This document shows, in pieces, positions 28,917 to 35,917 of a DNA stretch of 64,000 nt (its first letter is position 1; every line of letters starts with the position of its first letter). This DNA is from Rhodospirillaceae bacterium. Its GTDB lineage: Bacteria; Pseudomonadota; Alphaproteobacteria; Bin65. The position numbers and the translations under genes are program-made. The notes under the pieces were generated by a model. The model was not told where the DNA came from, searched no databases, and was given only the letters and a program-made list of their open reading frames with translations. The stretch is taken from positions 108,280 through 172,279 of the forward strand of contig VXNK01000080.1 in assembly GCA_009840595.1 (NCBI GenBank), written 5' to 3'.

Positions 28917-29021
28917 ATGCGCAGGCGCGGACAACGAATTCGGACTGAGGGAATGCTGGCTGGGGCGCCTGCCGCCTTGCGGGGCCGCGGCGCGCCGATG
29001 CCGGCCGGGGAACGGCCATGA
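28917..29021 (+). CDS. 34-residue leader ORF of the zinc-transport operon
   Basis: Too short for the ORF track. It has AGGA (28905-28908) eight bases before ATG 28917 and encodes a basic, Gly/Ala-rich peptide starting MRRRGQRIRTEG. Its stop overlaps the next small ORF as ATGA (29018-29021). It is the first ORF downstream of the Zur box. No Cys or His pattern indicates zinc binding. It could be a translational leader rather than a functional protein. Confidence 0.45.
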   Translation: MRRRGQRIRTEGMLAGAPAALRGRGAPMPAGERP

Positions 29022-29164
29022 CGGCGCGGTCCGTAACCCGGTTTCGCCTCCTTGCGGCCGGCGTCGGCCTGCGGCTGGCCGGCGCGGCGCTCGCGGCGGC
29101 CGTTCTCTGGGCCGGCTTTTTCTGGGCAACGTCCACGCCCGGCGGATCATGGGGCGGATCATGA
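29018..29164 (+). CDS. 48-residue membrane peptide coupled to aztA
   Basis: Too short for the ORF track. It encodes MTARSVTRFRLLAAGVGLRL then a hydrophobic segment (AGAALAAAVLWAGFFWATS, residues about 21-39) and a short Gly/Ser tail. Both ends overlap neighbours as ATGA: the start with the upstream leader stop, the stop with the aztA start (29161-29164). Precise coupling at both ends supports real translation. A small membrane subunit or accessory of the transporter is one possibility; no family recognised. Confidence 0.5.
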   Translation: MTARSVTRFRLLAAGVGLRLAGAALAAAVLWAGFFWATSTPGGSWGGS

Positions 29165-29904
29165 ACCACGCCCTTTCGTTCCGGAACCTGACCCTCGGCT
29201 ACGACCGGCATCCGGCCGTGTACCGGCTCGACGGCGAGATCGCCGCGGGCAGCCTGACCGCCATCGTCGGACCGAACGGGGCCGGCAAATCCACGATGCT
29301 GAAGGGGGTGACCGGCACGCTCCGGCCGCTCGAAGGCCGGATCGCCTTCGGCGGGATCGCGCGCAGCGAGATCGCCTATCTGCCGCAGCAATCCGACGTC
29401 GACCGGTCGTTCCCGATCGCGGTCGCCGACCTCGTGGCGATGGGCCTCTGGCGGGAGATCGGCGGCTTTGGGGGCTTGCGGGCCGGTCACCGCGCCCGCG
29501 TCGCCGATGCGATTTCCGCAGTCGGCCTCGAAGGGTTCGAGACGCGGCCGATCGGGTCGCTGTCGGGCGGGCAGATCCAGCGCGCGCTCTTTGCCCGCCT
29601 GCTGCTGCAGGACGCCCGGCTCGTTCTGCTCGACGAGCCGTTCACCGCAGTCGATGCGAAAACGGTGGCGGACCTGATCGGCGTGGTGCGGCGCTGGCAC
29701 GGCGAAGGCCGCACGGTGCTCGCCGTCCTGCACGACGTCGACACGGTGCGGGCGCACTTCCCCCGCACGCTGATGCTGGCGCGTGAACTCGTTGCCCACG
29801 GACCCACGGCGCAGGTCCTGACGGCCGAAAACCAGTTCCGCGCGCGCCAGATGTGCGAGGCTTGCGCCGGCCCGCCGCATATATGCGGGCGAGACGCCGC
29901 ATGA
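29161..29904 (+). CDS. aztA: Zinc ABC transporter ATP-binding protein, AztA-like
   Basis: 247-residue ATPase of a cluster-9 metal transporter. Walker A is GPNGAGKST, the Q-loop YLPQQSDVD, the signature LSGGQIQRALFARLL, Walker B LVLLDEPFTAVD and the switch His in VLHDVD. The C-terminus has MCEACAGPPHICG, three Cys and a His that could bind metal. Start ATG 29161 overlaps the small ORF stop; 29149 is an alternative. The operon continues with permease and binding-protein genes and lies behind a Zur box, which points to zinc rather than manganese. Confidence 0.87.
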   Translation: MNHALSFRNLTLGYDRHPAVYRLDGEIAAGSLTAIVGPNGAGKSTMLKGVTGTLRPLEGRIAFGGIARSEIAYLPQQSDVDRSFPIAVADLVAMGLWREIGGFGGLRAGHRARVADAISAVGLEGFETRPIGSLSGGQIQRALFARLLLQDARLVLLDEPFTAVDAKTVADLIGVVRRWHGEGRTVLAVLHDVDTVRAHFPRTLMLARELVAHGPTAQVLTAENQFRARQMCEACAGPPHICGRDAA

Positions 29905-30770
29905 TGTGGGAGCTCCTCGTCCAGCCCTTCGCCGATTTCGGCTTCATGCGGCGCGCGCTGATGGGCTGCATCGCGGTCTCGGTCGGCGCGACGCCGGTCG
30001 GGGTGTTCCTGATGCTGCGCCGCATGAGCCTGACCGGCGACGCGATGGCCTGTGCGATTCTGCCGGGTGCGGCGGTCGGCTATCTCGTCGCGGGCCTTTC
30101 GCTCGGGGCGATGACGATCGGCGGGCTGATCGCAGGCATGGCGGTGGCGCTCCTCGCCGGCTTCGTGACCCGCGTCACGGCGCTGCGCGAGGACGCGAGC
30201 CTGGCGGCCTTCTACCTGATCTCGCTGGCGGTGGGCGTGCTGATCGTGTCGACCCGGGGCAGCAATATCGACCTGATGCATGTGCTCTTCGGGACCGTAC
30301 TGGCGCTCGACGACGCCGCGCTGGTCCTTCTGTGCTCCATCGCGAGCCTCTCGATCCTGACGCTGGCAGCCCTATTCCGGCCGCTCGTCCTCGAATGCGC
30401 GGACCCGCAGTTCCTGCGCTCGGTGAGCGGGCTCAGCGCCGCGACGCATTTCACGTTTCTCGCCCTTGTCGTGCTGAACCTGGTGGGCGGCTTTCACGCG
30501 CTCGGCACGCTCATGGCCGTCGGCATCATGATCCTTCCCGCCGCCGCTGCGCGCTTCTGGGCCGTCGGCATCGGCGCGCTGATCGCCGTCGCCGCCTCGG
30601 TTGCGCTGCTCTCGAGCCTGACCGGCCTTCTTCTTTCCTACCATTTCAGCCTGCCGTCCGGGCCGGCGATCATTCTCGTCGCGGGTGTCGCCTACGCGCT
30701 GTCGCTGGTCTTCGGACCGGTGGGCGGGCTCGCCGCGCGGGCCTTCCCGCGCCGCTATCTCGAAGCCTGA
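29901..30770 (+). CDS. aztB: Zinc ABC transporter permease, AztB-like
   Basis: 289-residue integral membrane protein with about eight hydrophobic segments, of the ZnuB/MntB/AztB permease family. MRRALMGCIAVSVGATPVGVFLMLRRMSLTGDA near the N-terminus and the LNLVGGFHALGTLMAVGIMILPAA motif are typical. Start ATG 29901 (MMWELL) overlaps the aztA stop as ATGA. It forms the membrane channel for zinc delivered by the periplasmic protein encoded next. Confidence 0.9.
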   Translation: MMWELLVQPFADFGFMRRALMGCIAVSVGATPVGVFLMLRRMSLTGDAMACAILPGAAVGYLVAGLSLGAMTIGGLIAGMAVALLAGFVTRVTALREDASLAAFYLISLAVGVLIVSTRGSNIDLMHVLFGTVLALDDAALVLLCSIASLSILTLAALFRPLVLECADPQFLRSVSGLSAATHFTFLALVVLNLVGGFHALGTLMAVGIMILPAAAARFWAVGIGALIAVAASVALLSSLTGLLLSYHFSLPSGPAIILVAGVAYALSLVFGPVGGLAARAFPRRYLEA

Positions 30771-30781
30771 ACGGAGTTCCG

Positions 30782-31795
30782 ATGCCCGCCCGCAGAGCGC
30801 TTCCGATATCCGCCGCCGCCGTCCTCGCCCTGGGGTTCGCCCTGGGGTTCGCCCTGTCATTCGCCGTGCCGCTCGCCGCTCCGGCCGCCGCACAGACCGG
30901 CAAACCGATCCCGGTGGTCGCCACCTTCTCGATCCTCGGCGACATGGTGAAGCGCATCGGCGGCAAGCACGTCGCCGTCACGACGCTGGTCGGCCCCGAC
31001 GGGGATACCCATGTCTACCGGCCGACCCCGGCCGACGCGCGGGCGGTCAGCGAAGCGAGGATCCTCGTCGTCAACGGGCTGCAGTTCGAAGGCTGGCTGG
31101 ACCGCCTGATCGACGCTTCGGACTTCCGCGGGGTCCGGGTGGTGGCGACCGACGGCATCGAGCCGATCGCTTTCGAGGACGGCGGCCACGACGATCACGC
31201 CGGGCACGCCGGGCACGCCGGACACGCCGGGCACGCCGGACACGGCCACCACGGCCACGACCACGGCGCCTTCGACCCCCATGCCTGGCAGAGCGTCCGC
31301 AACGCAACGGTGTACGCGCACAACATCGCCGCGGCGCTGGCCAGGGCCGCTCCGGCGAAGGCCGCCGCGTTCTCCCGCAATCGCGCGGCCTATCTGGACG
31401 AACTCGAGGCCCTCGACGCGGAAATCGACAGGATCGTGGCCAGGCTGCCCGCAGGGCGCCGGACCGTCGTCACCTCCCACGACGCGTTCCAGTATTTCGG
31501 CCGCCGATACGGGCTGACCTTCATCGCGCCGCAGGGGCTCAGCACCGAGTCGGAGGCGTCGGCGAAGGGTGTCGCCCGCCTGGTCCGGCAGATCCGCGCA
31601 GAGGGCATCCGCGCCGTCTTCGTCGAAAACATCACCGATCCGCGGCTCCTGACGCGTATCGCGGAGGAGACGGGCGCGAGGATCGGCGGCACGCTCTATC
31701 CCGGCGCCCTGTCCGGCCCGGACGGCCCGGCGCCGACCTATCTCGACATGATGCGCCACAACGCGACGACCATCGCACGGGCGCTGGCGCCCTGA
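30782..31795 (+). CDS. aztC: Periplasmic zinc-binding protein, AztC-like
   Basis: 337-residue cluster-9 solute-binding protein with a Sec signal peptide (residues about 1-37, ending PAAAQT). Expected zinc ligands are His in DTHVYRPTPAD, the conserved DPHAWQS, His in VVTSHDAFQYF and Asp/Glu in the C-terminal lobe. Between residues about 134 and 160 is a His-rich flexible loop built from HAG repeats and GHGHHGHDHG, typical of zinc-specific binding proteins. ACGGAG precedes ATG 30782. No AztD-like chaperone gene is in the window. Confidence 0.9.
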   Translation: MPARRALPISAAAVLALGFALGFALSFAVPLAAPAAAQTGKPIPVVATFSILGDMVKRIGGKHVAVTTLVGPDGDTHVYRPTPADARAVSEARILVVNGLQFEGWLDRLIDASDFRGVRVVATDGIEPIAFEDGGHDDHAGHAGHAGHAGHAGHGHHGHDHGAFDPHAWQSVRNATVYAHNIAAALARAAPAKAAAFSRNRAAYLDELEALDAEIDRIVARLPAGRRTVVTSHDAFQYFGRRYGLTFIAPQGLSTESEASAKGVARLVRQIRAEGIRAVFVENITDPRLLTRIAEETGARIGGTLYPGALSGPDGPAPTYLDMMRHNATTIARALAP

Positions 31796-31885
31796 GCCGG
31801 CCGACGGCCATCGTGCCGGGGCGCGCAAGGTTGGAGCCGAAGGCGCGCCGTGGCCCGGGATATCCGGGAAACCGGCCTTTGCCTG

Positions 31886-32365
31886 TGTCATGAAATGTCA
31901 TGATTTGTCATGATCCTGCATTTCCACTCTTCTTGTCGCCCCGGACCCCGATCCGGGGCCCAGGGCCGACCCGAAAGGTGTTAGCCCGTGGCTCCTAGAC
32001 CCCGGATCTCCGCTGCGCTCCGTCCGGGGTGGCAAAGGGGAGTGGCGGTGAGTCCGGGACGTGTCATGAAATGTCATGATTTGTCATGTTCCGTGGCGGT
32101 ATCCTCCTCCGTTGCGCATGAGCGGCCGGGCCTCAGGGCAGAAACAGACCGGTCTGTTTTCCGTGTTTTTTTCGCCGCCGGCCCGCTTTTTCCGGCGCCG
32201 AATCCGCAGAAATCCGCCATTTCCGCTCCGGAGGCCTTGAGGAAAAAATACATAATATGCATAATTTCCCAGATTGTCGGCGCCGGACGGCCGCGCAGCG
32301 GCGGCGGCGCGGCCCCAACGCCGGAAAGGCGGCTGCCGGCAGGCGTCATGAATTGTCACGGTCCG
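31886..32365 (+). repeat. Three arrays of 10-bp-phased TGTCATG repeats
   Basis: Units start at 31886/31896/31906, at 32062/32072/32082 and at 32344/32354. The first two arrays share TGTCATGAAA-TGTCATGATT and then TGTCATG followed by ATCC or TTCCGT; the third is shorter and degenerate. Four of five arrays in the window end in (G)TTCCG or GTCCG. Exact 10-bp spacing is kept in every array. Confidence 0.8.
31933..32036. repeat. REP-like palindromic element, copy 1
   Basis: The left end TTGTCGCCCCGGACCCCGAT continues CCGGGGCCCAGGG; the right end, inverted, is TTTGCCACCCCGGACGGAG and continues to CCGGGGTCTAG. Both ends are themselves palindromic (CCCCGG..CCGGGG). The same end sequences occur at 39633-39818. 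No ORF inside. Nonautonomous dispersed repeat. Confidence 0.65.
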
Positions 32366-32405
32366 CCCCGCCCCCGATCCGGTCCTGCCGGCTGAAAGCA
32401 CATTT

Positions 32406-32420
32406 GTTCATATAATGTTC
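32406..32420 (+). promoter_or_regulatory. LexA (SOS) box upstream of the duplicated membrane/coiled-coil genes
   Basis: GTTC-ATATAAT-GTTC matches the alphaproteobacterial LexA consensus exactly. Its spacer contains TATAAT, so LexA would cover a -10 element reading rightward to the gene at 32507, 87 bp downstream. The flank AGCACATTT is nearly the same as AGCACAT beside the box at 15704. Confidence 0.6.
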
Positions 32421-32506
32421 CAAGCAGGCCTGTCAAGCGGATTCTCCGCGCCGGCCCGTCGTTTCACCGATTGACCGCACCGGCCCGCCGGGGCTATCGT
32501 CACGGC

Positions 32507-32812
32507 ATGACCTTCGCCCCGGACACCTATGCGATCATCGGCACGATCCTTGCCGTCGGCTTCGCCCTGGCCGGCATGGGCTGGCGCATGGCGAGCCGCC
32601 TCGACAAGCGGATCGGCGAAGACAGGGCCGCCGCCGAAGCCGACCGGCGCGCGGTGCAGGCCGCTGCCGACGCGGACCGGCGCGCCGCGCAGACCGCCGC
32701 CGACGCGGACCGGCGGCAATGGCAAGCGTCTATGGACGCCTTCCGGCAGGAAATGCTGCGCCTCGCCGAACGGCAGTCCCGCATCGAAGGCCGGATCGAA
32801 GCGGCCGAATAG
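32507..32812 (+). CDS. Small single-pass membrane protein with coiled coil, copy 1
   Basis: 101 residues. One transmembrane helix (residues about 9-29, YAIIGTILAVGFALAGMGWRM), then a long charged coiled coil built from 11-residue units (ADRRAVQAAAD, ADRRAAQTAAD) and a C-terminal helix RLAERQSRIEGRIEAAE. Start ATG 32507 (MTFAPDTY) matches copy 2; the track TTG start lies upstream. The family is common but uncharacterised. It lies downstream of a LexA-type box, so SOS control is possible. Confidence 0.65.
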   Translation: MTFAPDTYAIIGTILAVGFALAGMGWRMASRLDKRIGEDRAAAEADRRAVQAAADADRRAAQTAADADRRQWQASMDAFRQEMLRLAERQSRIEGRIEAAE

Positions 32813-32984
32813 CCGACGCCCGGCGCCGCTTCGCGGTGCGCCGCCTTTGGCCGACGGCGGAGCCGTCAAGGGATGCGGCGCCAAAGGCCCCTCGCGAAAG
32901 AAAATGCGGGACTCCTCCGGGCGGTGTGCCGGCCCGGCGTTTCACCGATTGACCTCACCGGTCCGCCGGGCCTATCGTTACAGC

Positions 32985-33257
32985 ATGACCTTCGCCCCGG
33001 ACACCTATGCGATCATCGGCACCATCCTTGCCGTCGGCTTCGCCCTGGCCGGCATGGGCTGGCGCATGGCGAGCCGCCTCGACAAGCGGATCGGCGAAGA
33101 CAGGGCCGCCGCCAATGCGGACCGTCGCGCCGCGCAAGCCGCCGCCGACGCGGACCGGCGGCAATGGCAGGCGTCCATGGATGCCTTCCGGCAGGAAATG
33201 CTGCGCCTCGCCGAACGGCAGTCCCGCATCGAAGGCCGGATCGAAGCGGCAGAGTGA
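32985..33257 (+). CDS. Small single-pass membrane protein with coiled coil, copy 2
   Basis: 90 residues. The first 43 residues (through RIGEDRAAA) are identical to copy 1, as is the C-terminal stretch from AAADADRRQWQ onward. It lacks one 11-residue coiled-coil unit. The duplicated upstream segment includes the sequence just before the ATG but not the LexA-type box. Function unknown; the pair could form homo- or hetero-oligomers of different rod length. Confidence 0.65.
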   Translation: MTFAPDTYAIIGTILAVGFALAGMGWRMASRLDKRIGEDRAAANADRRAAQAAADADRRQWQASMDAFRQEMLRLAERQSRIEGRIEAAE

Positions 33258-33322
33258 TCGCCGCCCGGCGGCGTTTCGCGATGCGGCGCCTTTGGCCGGA
33301 TGTTCGTTTGGGACAACATCTT

Positions 33323-33988
33323 ATGGGCACCTCCGTCACCGACACGGTCGCCAAAGCCTTCGCACTGGCGCTTTCGGACCAGCGCGCGGTTCTTAAACGC
33401 TGGACCGGCCTCGCACGCGGAATCGGGACGCTCCTGCCGGATTCGCTGTTGTCGGCGTCCGTTTACCAGATCGGCACAGTCGACGTCCTGCTCCGGTCCC
33501 TGGAGAAAGAGCGGGAACCGCTCGTCTACGAGCAGGTCAAAAGCGACGAGGAAGTACGGCGCGAATTTCACTACCAGTGCATATTGTCGCAAAACTGGGT
33601 TTGCAGCGCATACGAAATATTCCGGCTCCTGAAGTCCCGGAAACTGGTTTCGGACAATCCCGAATTCGACGCTTTGGCGCACGATCTCCGGCTGCTGAGA
33701 ATCCCGTTCGACAAGCACCAGATCGCCGCCGACGGGGAGCTTCCCGGACCCATTGAATTCCGGTCGCCCCCCTCGCCGTTTCACGAAACGCAATATTACC
33801 TCTACGATCCGAACGATGCGCTTCGCGGCTACGATATGCTGCTGGGTGTTGCCGCCGACGGCTCCGTAATGTGGAACACGGTGGACGGCACGAACGGCGA
33901 AACGAAATGGCTGGTGCGCTCGGCATTGTCAGACAGGATCATCGCCGTTTTCGCGCCCCATTCGGAAAACGGCGGACCGGGGCGATAG
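33323..33988 (+). CDS. Hypothetical protein
   Basis: 221 residues from ATG 33323 (MGTSVTDTVAK); the longer track ORF before it is a shadow of the duplicated gene. The N-terminal half is helical (LLRSLEKEREPLVYEQVKSD, SAYEIFRLLKSRKLV), and the C-terminal half is probably beta-rich (YYLYDPNDALRGYDMLLG, VMWNTVDGTNGETKWLVRS). No signal peptide or membrane segment. I do not recognise the family. Its position between the duplicated genes and the retron-like locus places it in the accessory zone. Confidence 0.6.
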   Translation: MGTSVTDTVAKAFALALSDQRAVLKRWTGLARGIGTLLPDSLLSASVYQIGTVDVLLRSLEKEREPLVYEQVKSDEEVRREFHYQCILSQNWVCSAYEIFRLLKSRKLVSDNPEFDALAHDLRLLRIPFDKHQIAADGELPGPIEFRSPPSPFHETQYYLYDPNDALRGYDMLLGVAADGSVMWNTVDGTNGETKWLVRSALSDRIIAVFAPHSENGGPGR

Positions 33989-34049
33989 CTCCGCTCCGTT
34001 CCATACGCGGCCTGCACGGCGGACGCTAGCAGGCGGAGGCAACGCGGGC

Positions 34050-34124
34050 GGTTCGCTCGTCCACGGTCATATGGGGATTGCGCCCGCGGCAGCAACGAGT
34101 GAAGCGACGGAAAACCGACGCAGT
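34050..34124. repeat. Degenerate copy of the 5' flank of the 27695-28750 gene
   Basis: GGTTCGCTCGTCCACGGTCAT and the following TGGGGA match the start region of the membrane-protein gene at 28738-28765 with about three mismatches, and GACGGAAAACCGACGC later matches 28794-28809. No coding continuation is seen. A vestigial duplication of that promoter/5' region in the gap 33989-34256, which otherwise holds nothing I can support. Confidence 0.45.
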
Positions 34125-34256
34125 GTGGCCTACTCTTTCCTCCCCGGCATTTCGACCGGAGCAGCAAGGTCGCGTAGTAGAGACTTTAGCCTAGGTTAGC
34201 GGCGATGACGGCCGGGAAATAAAGACTGCCTCCACCGTCAAGAATGGTCAACGCGA

Positions 34257-35195
34257 TCACTCTACTTGAGGACACTGAGACATGGCTTTAAGGCGGCTTC
34301 GAAACCTGGATTTTAGTTTCGGTTTGAGATCAAAAAGTCTTCCCTGAACACGTTCAATTTCAGAGAGGCGTCCCATCATTCGATGGTATGAAATGCGCAA
34401 ATCAATTTCCGATTCCGCTGCGTCAAATTCATCAATAGACTGACGAAGAGCCAAATGACGCGACCGTGGAGCTTTCGGGCCACGAGACGTTAACACTACC
34501 CCTGTAATGTTAGGACTCCGACCTCCATGACAATATCTCTGTTTTGATCGCTTTGGAACTAGGTTACAACGCTTGATAATGCAGCGGACTTCAGAACGAA
34601 AAGATTCAGAAATTGACGAACCTGAGAACGATATGTCATCTTGATATACCGTCATTGTCAAATTGTGTGACTGTGCCAATTCATAGAGGGCATCAAACAT
34701 TTCTTTGTGAGAAAGAAAAGCAAGAAGAGAACTCGTTGGGCTACCTGTTGGAATATGGCCTCGGTAGGTTAGTATGGTAGCCATTATTCCGGCAATATCT
34801 GAACTGCATTGAAATTGCCGGATAAAGCAGAGATAGACATGATGCCATGTGCAGGACGGGTAGAATTTAGCAATATCTACTTGAAAACTCTGAATTAGAC
34901 CAGAATGAGCTACAGCGTTGCTCAGATAGCTACGCTTTCGTTTTCCGGAATGTAGGTAGTTCGGCATCTGGATGCGCGAGAGCAGCTTCTGAACTCTATT
35001 GTGCACACGGCACATCGTCCGAATTGGCGTTTCAGTCTTCCGCTGTTTTCCATTACGTTCTGTAGTGCCTTCTTTGAATTGACCAGTAAGGTATTCGAGC
35101 CTGCGAAGTCGTCCAACACGCAATTGCAAGACCTCGGAAAGCCGGTGGATACTTGTGATCTTAAATAAAGGAGAATTTTCAATTTCGTATGGCAT
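34257..35195 (-). CDS. Retron-type reverse transcriptase
   Basis: 312-residue RT, normal for retrons. NAVAH (the retron NAxxH motif) sits just before the first catalytic Asp in QVDIAKFYPSC. GHIPTGSPTSSLLAFL is the PQGxxxSP-like domain, the catalytic box is VYQDDISFSG (YQDD in place of YADD), and NITGVVLTSRGPKAP is the VTG-type region Y motif used for template recognition. The thumb has RMMGRLSEIERVQ. The start ATG directly abuts the XRE stop. Local GC is visibly lower than the flanks, consistent with acquisition. Expected role: synthesis of msDNA from the ncRNA upstream, as part of an anti-phage system; this is inferred from family. Confidence 0.88.
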   Translation of the reverse strand: MPYEIENSPLFKITSIHRLSEVLQLRVGRLRRLEYLTGQFKEGTTERNGKQRKTETPIRTMCRVHNRVQKLLSRIQMPNYLHSGKRKRSYLSNAVAHSGLIQSFQVDIAKFYPSCTWHHVYLCFIRQFQCSSDIAGIMATILTYRGHIPTGSPTSSLLAFLSHKEMFDALYELAQSHNLTMTVYQDDISFSGSSISESFRSEVRCIIKRCNLVPKRSKQRYCHGGRSPNITGVVLTSRGPKAPRSRHLALRQSIDEFDAAESEIDLRISYHRMMGRLSEIERVQGRLFDLKPKLKSRFRSRLKAMSQCPQVE

Positions 35196-35474
35196 CTAGT
35201 CTTCCGCTATCCACTCAATGATCTTTGAAATTTTTCGGCGAATTGCTCGTTTGCGAGACCCGTTTGAAGTTTCAATACTCTCGGCGATTAAGTGGAACGA
35301 TGAAATTGGCATATTGAAGACGTTGCCGTAAGCTTGTAGAATATCTTGATGTATACGCTTTTTTCCGTTTTCGATCTCAGAAATATAGGACGGAGACAAG
35401 TTCACTTCAGCGGCGACCTCATTGACGCTCATCCGGTGGAACTTGCGCACATATCTTAAGGCATTATGTAGCAC
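35196..35474 (-). CDS. XRE-family HTH protein of the retron-like locus
   Basis: 92 residues from GTG 35474, which has AGGGG about seven bases upstream. The track start at 35606 lacks a ribosome site, adds a low-complexity SDNSASASSSF stretch and overlaps the 50-residue ORF in another frame, so I reject it. A Cro/C1 HTH occupies residues about 3-60 (ALRYVRKFHRMSVNEVAAEV, SPSYISEIENGKKRI), followed by a basic tail (RKRAIRRKISKII). The stop TAG abuts the RT start with no gap. It is probably a regulator or neutralising partner of the locus. Confidence 0.75.
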   Translation of the reverse strand: MLHNALRYVRKFHRMSVNEVAAEVNLSPSYISEIENGKKRIHQDILQAYGNVFNMPISSFHLIAESIETSNGSRKRAIRRKISKIIEWIAED

Positions 35475-35509
35475 TAAATTTTCCCCTGGAAGGTAACTGG
35501 GGGGTCCGA

Positions 35510-35662
35510 TTAGCCTTCCAATCCTGCAAAAAGACGAAGAAGCAGAAGCAGAATTGTCAGAACGAAACGTCTGCGCAAAACGCGACGCTTCAACCATCGG
35601 AGCCACTGCGATAGGCCAGCTTTCGCTGACGACTTAGGGCAAACTGAGTTTTCGCTCTTCAT
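35510..35662 (-). CDS. 50-residue single-pass membrane peptide in the retron-like locus
   Basis: Missed by the track because of size. ATG 35662 has a perfect AAGGAGGA ribosome site ending eight bases upstream. The product begins MKSENSVCPKSSAKAGLSQW, has a very basic stretch (WLKRRVLRRR) and then a hydrophobic helix FVLTILLLLLRLFAGL near the C-terminus. This layout resembles small membrane toxins, but no homology is claimed. The Shine-Dalgarno is the 3' arm of a 12-bp hairpin with upstream RNA, so translation may be structure-controlled. It overlaps no other supported CDS once the XRE start is moved to 35474. Confidence 0.6.
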   Translation of the reverse strand: MKSENSVCPKSSAKAGLSQWLRWLKRRVLRRRFVLTILLLLLRLFAGLEG

Positions 35663-35665
35663 CGT

Positions 35666-35911
35666 CAGATCCTCCTTTCTCCCGCTTTCTGAAGCACCAT
35701 TGCCTCAGGCCACGAGCCTCGTATGAAAGGAGGGTCGTACTATCGCAGCTTTCCCCGTACCCTAGCCGCCAAGGCTGCCTCGTGCTTGGCGGCTCCACTC
35801 GGCGCGCGTGACCGGGTGACCGGGATGGCGTGTGCCGAGACAGTGGTGGGAGACACGCTCCCGCAGGGCCATTCGGCCCCAGTTTCAGACGAGGTTACGA
35901 GTCCTGCTGAC
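35666..35911 (-). ncRNA. Candidate retron non-coding RNA (msr/msd) or structured leader
   Basis: About 245 nt between the predicted promoter and the membrane-peptide ATG with no ORF and many hairpins on the minus strand. In order: GGGCC-GAAT-GGCCC; GGGAG-CGTGT-CTCCC; CTCGGC...GCCGAG; AGCCGCCAAG-11 nt-CTTGGCGGCT (perfect 10-bp stem, 35764-35794); and GACCCTCCTTTC...GAAAGGAGGATC (12 bp with one mismatch, 35725-35736 with 35668-35679). Position upstream of a retron RT and hairpin density fit msr/msd. I could not identify the a1/a2 pair or the branching G with certainty. Confidence 0.6.
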
Positions 35912-35917
35912 TGCTGG

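Larger units (their letters stand above)
31796..32506. other. 711-bp gene-free accessory region
   Basis: No supported CDS. It carries three arrays of the phased TGTCATG family, a REP-like palindromic element and a LexA-type box, each listed separately, plus an AT-rich stretch ATACATAATATGCATAATT (32249-32267), which contains the near-palindrome ATAATATGCATAAT. Track ORFs here (31988..32395 and antisense) are judged spurious. Confidence 0.65.
32452..33300 (+). repeat. Tandem duplication, 478-bp period, of a small membrane/coiled-coil gene
   Basis: About 370-400 bp, from CCGGCCCG upstream of each ATG through CGCCTTTGGCCG after each stop, is present twice. The second copy starts 478 bp later. 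Copy 2 lacks one internal 33-bp (11-codon) unit and has scattered substitutions, mostly outside the transmembrane segment. Confidence 0.85.

Noticed and set aside
31988-32395. 135-aa plus-strand ORF and its antisense counterparts
   Set aside because: Consists of repeat and palindromic DNA including phased TGTCATG arrays; no protein-like features.
35475-35606. N-terminal 44 residues of the track XRE ORF (start 35606)
   Set aside because: No ribosome site, low-complexity Ser/Ala stretch, and overlap in another frame with a small ORF that has a perfect ribosome site; GTG 35474 fits the HTH family better.
35725-35736. The 12-bp stem as the retron a1/a2 pair
   Set aside because: It would enclose only about 45 nt, too short for a whole msr/msd; read instead as an internal or regulatory hairpin.
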